Under the pieces are notes generated by a model. It did no database searches, was not told the origin of the DNA, and saw only the letters and a list, made by a program, of their open reading frames with translations. Shown here piece after piece: positions 6,257 to 11,101 of a DNA stretch of 11,101 nt. The position numbers and the translations under genes are program-made. The stretch's first letter is position 1; every line of letters starts with the position of its first letter. This DNA is from Dehalococcoides sp. Lineage in GTDB: Bacteria > Chloroflexota > Dehalococcoidia > Dehalococcoidales > RBG-16-60-22. Where the stretch lies: positions 1 to 11,101 of the forward strand of contig DAOUZD010000006.1 of the NCBI GenBank assembly GCA_030665795.1. The letters are read 5' to 3'.

Positions 6257-7954
6257 ATGCCGGAAGAAGCAGCGCTTATTGCTCAATTTTACATCAAAAT
6301 CGATGGGGCTGAGGCCCCCCAGGGGGTCATGGATAATCTCATTTCCATCGAGGTAGATGATAGCCTCAATCTGCCTGACATGTTCACCATTCAACTTCGT
6401 GATCCAAATCTGGAGTGGACCGATTCCGATACGTTGGGCATCGGCAAAGAAGTTGAAATCTCAGTGCAGGGTGAAAGCAGTCGGGCCAAGCTCATAGTCG
6501 GGGAGATCACTGCTTGTGAGACTGGCTTCAAGCATGGTGCCGGGGCAACCATGGTAGCACGGGGCTATGACCAGTCCCATCGCCTTAATCGTGGCAGGCA
6601 GGCCAAGTCCTTTGTCCAGGTCACCGATAGTGATATCGCTACCAGAATCGCCCGTGAATTAGGGCTAAAGGCAGAAACTGATTCCACCGCAGAGGTGCAC
6701 GAGTATGTGCTTCAGGACAACCAGACAAATCTGGAATTCCTGGAAAGTCGTGCCAAGCGAATCGGCTTTCGCGTCCTTGTGGAAGGAGGCACCCTTTACT
6801 TTAAGCGTATTCCCGAAGAAGGCACTGAAGTGCCGGTTTTGGAGTGGGGCGTCAACCTGTCGGAATTCAACGCTCGCTTAACCACATCGAAACAGACATC
6901 TGAGGTAGAAGTCCGGGGCTGGGACCCTCAAACAAAGAGAGAGATAGTCGGCAGGGCTAACCGAGCTCAAGACATGCCTGAAGTCGGCGAGCGTCGTCAG
7001 GGTGGGCAGGTAGCTGGGGCAGCTTTCAGCACTGCCGGCAAGGAAATCGTGGTCAATCGTGTAGTTAGTACCCAGGCAGAAGCTGATGCCTTGGCTCAGT
7101 CCTTATGTGAGGAGATGGGGGGTGATTTCATCCAGGCAGAAGGTGTATGTGGTGGGAACCCGGCTGTGTGCGCTGGCGCGATGGTTGAATTTAAGGGGCT
7201 GAGTGAGCGTTTCCAGGGGCGCTACCGGATTACTCATGCTCTTCACCACTATGATGCCAAAGGCTATACTACCCGGTTTACCATCAGCGGCCGACATGCC
7301 AATACCCTTGCCGAATTGGTCAGCCGTCAGAGTGGCGGCAGTGGTAGCCACAGCGTTGTGGTTGGAATTGTTACCAACAACCAGGACCCTAACGAGATGG
7401 GACGAGTGAAGGTGAAATTCCCCTGGCTGGCGGAAGGCATCGAGAGCCACTGGGCTCGCATAGCTAGCCCTATGGCAGGACAGAACCGAGGTACGGTTTT
7501 TCTGCCAGAGGTTAATGATGAGGTGCTGGTGGCTTTCGAGCATGGCGATTTGAACCGTCCCTACGTGTTGGGAGGCTTGTGGAATGGGGTTGATAAACCC
7601 CCGGAAGCAAATAAAGACGGCAAGAACAATATCCGTAAAATCCGTTCCCGTAGCGGGCACGAGATTATTTTCAATGATGACAGTACAGCGAGAAAAGAAA
7701 AGATAGAGGTTCACACCAAAGCTGGACATAAAATTCTTCTGGATGATTCGGCAGGGCAGGAAAAAATTGAAATCAAGGATAGGACCGGTAAAAACGTTAT
7801 AAAAATGGATTCAGTGCAGAATTCTATCACGCTATCCAGTGCTATGAAATTAGACATAGATGCTCAGATGATTGAGATTAACGCCAAAGGAATGCTGACC
7901 TTGAAAGCCGGAACTACTCTGACGATTCAAGGTGCCATAGTTAAAATAAATTAA
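6257..7954 (+). CDS. VgrG-like spike protein (Afp8/Pvc8-like)
   Basis: A 565-residue central spike protein. Residues 1 to about 350 match the gp27-like hub part: FYIKIDGAEAP, then ISIEVDDSLNLPDMFTIQL, then the LNRGRQAKSF region, then DNQTNLEFLESRAKRIGF. The gp5-like OB-fold spans about 365-450 (VVVGIVTNNQDPNEMGRVKV, FPWLAEG, SHWARIASPMAG, FLPEVNDEVLVAFEHGD, PYVLGGLWNG). The rest (about 455-565) is the repetitive beta-prism/helix with IEV-HTKAGHKILLDD-type strands and a short ending in TIQGAIVKIN. No extra C-terminal effector domain is present, so it is a plain, not evolved, VgrG. The start follows AAGGGAG at 6244-6250. The product should trimerise, hold the PAAR tip encoded immediately downstream and bind the tube through its hub. 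Confidence 0.96.
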   Translation: MPEEAALIAQFYIKIDGAEAPQGVMDNLISIEVDDSLNLPDMFTIQLRDPNLEWTDSDTLGIGKEVEISVQGESSRAKLIVGEITACETGFKHGAGATMVARGYDQSHRLNRGRQAKSFVQVTDSDIATRIARELGLKAETDSTAEVHEYVLQDNQTNLEFLESRAKRIGFRVLVEGGTLYFKRIPEEGTEVPVLEWGVNLSEFNARLTTSKQTSEVEVRGWDPQTKREIVGRANRAQDMPEVGERRQGGQVAGAAFSTAGKEIVVNRVVSTQAEADALAQSLCEEMGGDFIQAEGVCGGNPAVCAGAMVEFKGLSERFQGRYRITHALHHYDAKGYTTRFTISGRHANTLAELVSRQSGGSGSHSVVVGIVTNNQDPNEMGRVKVKFPWLAEGIESHWARIASPMAGQNRGTVFLPEVNDEVLVAFEHGDLNRPYVLGGLWNGVDKPPEANKDGKNNIRKIRSRSGHEIIFNDDSTARKEKIEVHTKAGHKILLDDSAGQEKIEIKDRTGKNVIKMDSVQNSITLSSAMKLDIDAQMIEINAKGMLTLKAGTTLTIQGAIVKIN

Positions 7955-7964
7955 AGGAGGAAAG

Positions 7965-8258
7965 ATGCCATTAGCGGCTCGAGTTGGCGATATGACCGCC
8001 CACGGGACCCCTTTAGCTCCGGGTCCGGGGAGCACCAATGTCTTAATAGGTGGCATGCCTGCCTGGAGGGCTACCGCTGACTTTCATAACTGCCCCCTGG
8101 TGACAGGAACCGTCCCCCATGTCGGTGGAGTGGTCGCCATGGGCAGCATAACTGTCCTTATCAATAACTTGCCCGCAGCCAGACAAGGGGACGTTATCAC
8201 TGAGGGCGGACCCCCTAACTCCATTGTAATGGGATGTCCCACTGTGATGATTGGCTAA
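7965..8258 (+). CDS. PAAR-domain spike tip protein
   Basis: A 97-residue PAAR protein that caps the VgrG trimer as a sharp, metal-stabilised cone. The opening AARVGDMTAHGTPLAPGPGS and repeated hydrophobic/PAAR-like turns (NLPAARQGD, IVMGCPTVMIG) are diagnostic. Candidate zinc ligands are His13, His41, His52 and Cys91, the usual three-His, one-Cys set; Cys43 is an extra nearby cysteine. There is no N- or C-terminal effector extension, so toxins are not delivered by fusion to this tip. AAAGGAGG (7954-7961) overlaps the VgrG stop and places the ATG three bases later. It precedes the gp25 gene, whereas in Afp the gp25 homologue (Afp9) comes before the PAAR protein (Afp10). Confidence 0.95.
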   Translation: MPLAARVGDMTAHGTPLAPGPGSTNVLIGGMPAWRATADFHNCPLVTGTVPHVGGVVAMGSITVLINNLPAARQGDVITEGGPPNSIVMGCPTVMIG

Positions 8259-8317
8259 TTGATTACTAGCAATAATTGCTTATATGGAGAATCTGACACA
8301 TAGGACGTAGGTTGAAG
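8259..8317 (+). promoter_or_regulatory. Largest intergenic gap; weak promoter-like pair and inverted repeat
   Basis: This 59-base gap is the longest between genes. AGCAATAATTGCT (8268-8280) is a perfect small inverted repeat (five pairs around a three-base loop when folded) with no U-run, so it is not a good terminator. TTGATT (8259-8264) and TATATG (8281-8286), 16 bases apart, could be a weak sigma-70-type promoter, with the repeat lying between them as an operator would. All of this is suggestive only; the composition is AT-rich and such matches arise by chance. Confidence 0.22.
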
Positions 8318-8713
8318 ATGAATAATAACAAAGACATTGTAGGCAGTGGCTGGAGTTTTCCCCTCGTGGTCAATGGTCGTGGTGGACTGGGCTTATCTCC
8401 CCACAAAAGAGACGTAGAAGAATCTATCCGCGTTATCCTGAGCACGGCTAAAGGGGAAAGGCGTATGCGGCCTAATTTCGGCTGTGGAATCCACGACTTT
8501 GTCTTCGCCCCAAATAGCGCCTCTACCTGGAGCCTGATAGCCCACCATGTGGAAGAGGCTTTAGGCTGGTGGGAACCCCGTATTGAAGTTACCGATGTGG
8601 ATGTTCGCCCGGACCTAGGCGATACATCCCAGCTGCTGATAAATATTAGATACAGAATTAAGGCTACCAATGATGAACGAAATCTCGTCTATCCTTTTTA
8701 TCTATCCCGTTAG
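8318..8713 (+). CDS. Baseplate wedge protein, gp25 family (Afp9/Pvc9-like)
   Basis: A 131-residue gp25 / lysozyme-like-fold baseplate wedge protein. Family features are GLGLSPHKRDVEESIRVIL near residues 25-43, the signature GERRMRPNFGC (about 49-59), and a C-terminal beta strand pair ending in LINIRYRIKATNDERNLVYP. In contractile tails gp25 joins the wedge core and provides the first handshake strand for the sheath, so it seeds sheath assembly. It is named lysozyme-like by fold only; no lytic activity is implied. I chose ATG 8318, six bases after AGG (8309-8311), over the in-frame TTG 8312; the ribosome site is weak compared with its neighbours, consistent with lower expression. Its stop is 20 bases before the next ATG. 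Confidence 0.93.
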   Translation: MNNNKDIVGSGWSFPLVVNGRGGLGLSPHKRDVEESIRVILSTAKGERRMRPNFGCGIHDFVFAPNSASTWSLIAHHVEEALGWWEPRIEVTDVDVRPDLGDTSQLLINIRYRIKATNDERNLVYPFYLSR

Positions 8714-8720
8714 AGTTGAG

Positions 8721-8728
8721 AAAGGAGG
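8721..8728 (+). promoter_or_regulatory. Ribosome binding site that fixes the baseplate J start at 8734
   Basis: AAAGGAGG lies five bases before ATG 8734. An in-frame TTG at 8716 would place this site inside the coding sequence, so the shorter form (opening MALPAPILDDRKF) is chosen, which is also the family's usual start. Confidence 0.8.
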
Positions 8729-8733
8729 CAAAA

Positions 8734-10689
8734 ATGGCATTACCAGCACCGATTCTAGATGACCGCAAATTTCAGGATATAGTATCAGAAGCTAGAAGCT
8801 TAATCTCCCGCTATTGCCCGGAGTGGACTGACCACAATCTGAGCGACCCCGGCATCACCTTTATCGAGCTTTTCGCATGGATGGTGGACATTCTCCTTTA
8901 TCGGCTTAACAGGGTCCCGGAAAAAAATTACATTAAATTTCTCGATCTCATTGGCCTGAGATTGCTCCCGGCTCACCCGGCAAAGGCTGACATCGCCTTC
9001 CGATTGTCAGCACCCCAGCCTGAACCGATAACTATCCCCAAAGGGACGGAGGTAGCCACAGTGCGAACGGAAACCCAGGATGCAGTTACTTTTACCACCG
9101 ATAGAGACCTCAAGATCATGGTGCCTCACATGACCTACTGTCTCATCAGTCGGGCTGGCACCGTCTTTCACGACTATATGCCGGTGTTGAAAGCAGGAGA
9201 GATGATGGATATCTTCCAGAAAGTGCCTGAAGAGAACGACGCATTCTACGTAGGCCATAGCGAAAATCTCGCCGACGACACTCTACGTCTTACCTTTGAA
9301 ACCACTATAGAAGGGATTGGTGTAGACCCCCGTAACCCGCCACTCGTATGGGAGTTCTGGGACGGAGAGGAGGGCAAATGGAGGGGACTTAGACTGGAAT
9401 CCGATACCACCGGTGGACTGAACCGGGATGGCGAGGTTATCCTTCATGTGCCTTACACCTGCGACTTTACAGAAGTAGATGGCAAGACCGCCTGCTGGGT
9501 GCGATGCCAGGCTATTAAGCCACGGCTACAACAGCCCGGCTACACTGCCTCCCCGAAAGTAAGGAGCGTTGTCTCACACTGTTTCGGCGGTACTGTACCA
9601 GCCAGCCATGCCTTCCGGGTGATGGCTGAGGTGCTGGGGCGGAGCAACGGTAGTCCCGGGCAAGTCTTCCATTTGCAAAATACCCCTATCCTGCCCCGCG
9701 ATAAGGACGAGACCATAGAGGTGGAGAAGAACGGGAGCTGGGAAGCGTGGCATGAGGTTGGAGGTTTCTTAGCTTCAGGTTCCGACGATCTTCATTTTAC
9801 CTGTGATAGCGTCAGTGGCGAAGTCCAGTTTGGCCCTTGTGTGAGACAGCCTGATGGTGGAGAGCAGCAGTTCGGCGCCATTCCACCTAAAGGCAAGCGC
9901 ATACGTTTTCCCCGCTACAGGTGTGGCGGTGGGGTACAGGGCAACGTGGGCGAGAGAACACTGAACGTGCTCAAATCATCTATCCCCTACATTACCTGGG
10001 TGACTAACTTTGAAGCAGCGATTGGTGGTGCCGAATCGGAGAGTCTGGAACGTGCCAAGCTGCGTGCTCCAGAGATGCTAAAGGCACGATTTAGGGCAGT
10101 CACTGCTGATGACTTCGAATATCTGGCTTGTGAAGCTTCTCCTAAAGTAGCCCGGGCTAAGTGTTTAGTGCCGAAAGGTGCTGACGAAAAGGGCACGGTA
10201 TCTCCGGGGACAGTACGGTTGCTTATCGTGCCTTTGATAACTGCTGGGGATGGTATGATCCCCAAGGAGCAGCTTTTACTTCCAGAGCAGCTACGTAGAG
10301 AGGTGACAAATCACCTCGACGAACGTCGACTTCTGACCACTCAGCTAGTAGTTACAGAACCAGATTACGTTTGGGTCACTGTAGAGGCGAAGATAAAAGC
10401 CAAGACTGAATCCAAACGGCTTAGGGGCGATATCGAGAGGAAGCTGTACCAATTCATCAATCCTATTAGCGGCGGCATCGAGAATACTGGCTGGCCCTTT
10501 GGCCGCGACCTCTTGACGTCAGAGATACATTCGCTCATCCAAGGAATGCCAGAGGTTGGCTATGTGGAGGAGGTCAAGCTTTTCCTGGTTGACATCGAGA
10601 TGAGGGAACAGGGTGAGGCAGCGACTATACTGACTCTATCGCCCGGGCAATTGCCATGTTCTTACCAGCATAAGGTAGAGGTGACATAA
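8734..10689 (+). CDS. Baseplate J-like protein (Afp11/Pvc11, gp6-like)
   Basis: A 651-residue putative baseplate assembly protein. The opening PAPILDDRKFQDIVSEARSL and then YCPEWTDHNLSDPGITFIEL, WMVDILLYRLNRVPEKNYIK, FLDLIGLRLLPAHPA are the hallmark N-terminus of large Afp11/Pvc11 baseplate proteins. A beta-rich middle (about 95-420) carries the variable insertions, and the baseplate-J core follows with IGGAESESLERAKLRAPEML and RAVTADDFEYLACEA around 430-470, then VRLLIVPLI and, near the C-terminus, FINPISGGIENTGWPFGRDL. In T4, gp6 dimers link wedges into the baseplate ring; the same ring role is expected here together with gp25 and the Afp12-like protein. Length is in the expected range for eCIS (larger than phage J proteins). 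The downstream gene starts after one base, implying coupling. Confidence 0.95.
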   Translation: MALPAPILDDRKFQDIVSEARSLISRYCPEWTDHNLSDPGITFIELFAWMVDILLYRLNRVPEKNYIKFLDLIGLRLLPAHPAKADIAFRLSAPQPEPITIPKGTEVATVRTETQDAVTFTTDRDLKIMVPHMTYCLISRAGTVFHDYMPVLKAGEMMDIFQKVPEENDAFYVGHSENLADDTLRLTFETTIEGIGVDPRNPPLVWEFWDGEEGKWRGLRLESDTTGGLNRDGEVILHVPYTCDFTEVDGKTACWVRCQAIKPRLQQPGYTASPKVRSVVSHCFGGTVPASHAFRVMAEVLGRSNGSPGQVFHLQNTPILPRDKDETIEVEKNGSWEAWHEVGGFLASGSDDLHFTCDSVSGEVQFGPCVRQPDGGEQQFGAIPPKGKRIRFPRYRCGGGVQGNVGERTLNVLKSSIPYITWVTNFEAAIGGAESESLERAKLRAPEMLKARFRAVTADDFEYLACEASPKVARAKCLVPKGADEKGTVSPGTVRLLIVPLITAGDGMIPKEQLLLPEQLRREVTNHLDERRLLTTQLVVTEPDYVWVTVEAKIKAKTESKRLRGDIERKLYQFINPISGGIENTGWPFGRDLLTSEIHSLIQGMPEVGYVEEVKLFLVDIEMREQGEAATILTLSPGQLPCSYQHKVEVT

Positions 10690-10690
10690 T

Positions 10691-11101
10691 ATGACAGACT
10701 CAGAGAATGACGGCGAAGAACGATATAGTAATTATCTACAATATTTACCCGCCTTCTATAGAGAGGATGATTTCACCGGGCGGTTCCTCAGTATCTTCGA
10801 GGACATCATTACGCCCATAGAGGGTATTGTAGATAATCTTGCCTTCTATTTCGATCCGGGGACTACTCCCCAATCATTCTTGCCCTGGCTAGCTTCATGG
10901 GTGGGACTAGTTCTTGATGAAAGGTGGCCTGAAGCCAAAAGGCAGGAGTTAATCAAATCAATGGCCGAGCTTTACCGATGGCGGGGCACAAAGCGAGGGT
11001 TGAGCGAATATCTGAGAATTTATACTGGCGTTATGCCTCAAATCATTGAACATACTCCAGCAACACAACTGGAGACCAACACCAATTCAGGTACTACTAA
11101 G
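10691..11101 (+). CDS. Afp12-like / phage tail protein I-like baseplate protein, 3' truncated by the window
   Basis: ATG 10691 opens a frame that stays open to the window edge (137 codons seen). It starts one base after the previous stop, with GAGGTGA (10678-10684) six bases upstream. After an acidic 10-residue lead come YLQYLPAFYREDDFTGRFLS, then IFEDIITPIEGIVDNLAFYF, then FLPWLASWVGLVLDERWPEA, ELYRWRGTKRGLSEYLRIYT. These match the N-terminal domain shared by phage tail protein I (P2 gpI-like) and the Afp12/Pvc12 baseplate proteins. With baseplate J it should form the wedge heterodimer (gp6-gp7-like). The family's full eCIS members are far longer, so most of the gene lies outside. Confidence 0.9.
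   Translation, partial: MTDSENDGEERYSNYLQYLPAFYREDDFTGRFLSIFEDIITPIEGIVDNLAFYFDPGTTPQSFLPWLASWVGLVLDERWPEAKRQELIKSMAELYRWRGTKRGLSEYLRIYTGVMPQIIEHTPATQLETNTNSGTTK

Noticed and set aside
7103..7729. 208-codon minus-strand open frame opposite the VgrG gene
   Set aside because: It is fully antisense to a clear VgrG, lacks a ribosome site and recognisable motifs, and is explained by the codon pattern of the + strand gene. The other minus-strand frames (for example 5765-6136 and 8266-8670) fail for the same reasons.
8268..8280. AGCAATAATTGCT as a transcription terminator after PAAR
   Set aside because: The fold is only five AT-rich pairs with a three-base loop and no downstream T-run, and the operon clearly continues.
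146..11101. Prophage or T6SS interpretation
   Set aside because: No capsid, portal, terminase, lysis or integrase gene and no TssJLM/TssBC/ClpV-type gene is seen. The sheath, gp19 tube, DUF4157, LysM and large baseplate J set together favour an eCIS, although flanking sequence is not visible.
1..11101. CRISPR arrays, tRNA/rRNA genes, insertion sequences, attachment sites
   Set aside because: No regularly spaced repeats, cloverleaf-like segment, transposase motif or flanking direct repeats were seen in reading the window.

Overview
This window is a tightly packed run of contractile phage-tail-like genes, all on the + strand. It reads as the structural core of an extracellular contractile injection system (eCIS, the Afp/PVC/MAC type of tailocin-like particle). 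The evidence is one sheath gene, two gp19-type tube genes, a DUF4157 (eCIS core domain) gene, a LysM baseplate/hub protein, a VgrG-like spike, a PAAR tip, a gp25 wedge, a large baseplate-J protein and the start of a tail-protein-I-like protein. No capsid, portal, terminase, integrase, lysis or T6SS membrane-complex gene is visible, which favours an eCIS over a prophage or a classical T6SS, although only about 11 kb can be seen.

Layout: 1-145 is a leader without a convincing gene; 146-1696 sheath; 1729-2178 tube 1; 2199-2561 a small chaperone-like protein with a CPxC motif; 2561-2728 a DUF6760-like small protein in the -1 frame; 2751-3431 DUF4157 protein; 3441-3896 tube 2; 3900-3956 a possible 18-codon minigene; 3953-5554 an unrecognised 533-residue low-complexity protein; 5573-6247 LysM/Afp7-like; 6257-7954 VgrG/Afp8-like; 7965-8258 PAAR; 8318-8713 gp25; 8734-10689 baseplate J (Afp11-like); 10691 to the right edge, Afp12-like, cut off. 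Gaps are mostly 1-35 bases and most genes have strong AGGAGG-type ribosome sites, so this looks like one operon. The largest internal gap (8259-8317) holds only a weak promoter-like pair and a small inverted repeat.

In the expected machine, the tube proteins stack inside the sheath, VgrG plus PAAR form the spike, and LysM, gp25, baseplate J and the Afp12-like protein form the baseplate that triggers sheath contraction. The sheath initiator genes, tape measure, AAA+ ATPase, cap, tail fibres and any toxin cargo are not in view and probably lie downstream.

The most interesting signal is at 2549-2599. A CCCGGGG heptamer in the correct phase for -1 slippage is followed, after 8 bases, by a stem with 12 of 13 pairs matched. 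It lies exactly where the chaperone-like gene ends and the DUF6760 frame begins. This looks like a programmed -1 frameshift of the lambda G/GT tail-chaperone kind, here in an eCIS. A second lead is a shared C-terminal module (LALAPI-like motif, linker, D-x-E-x-x-A...VY...ER-x-R helix) in the DUF4157 protein and the 533-residue protein.

The organism cannot be fixed from this sequence. Base composition is fairly balanced, with strong Shine-Dalgarno sites and ATG, GTG and possibly TTG starts, so it is bacterial-type. The gene content resembles eCIS loci of environmental, non-enterobacterial lineages (Chloroflexota-like would fit), but this is a weak guess.
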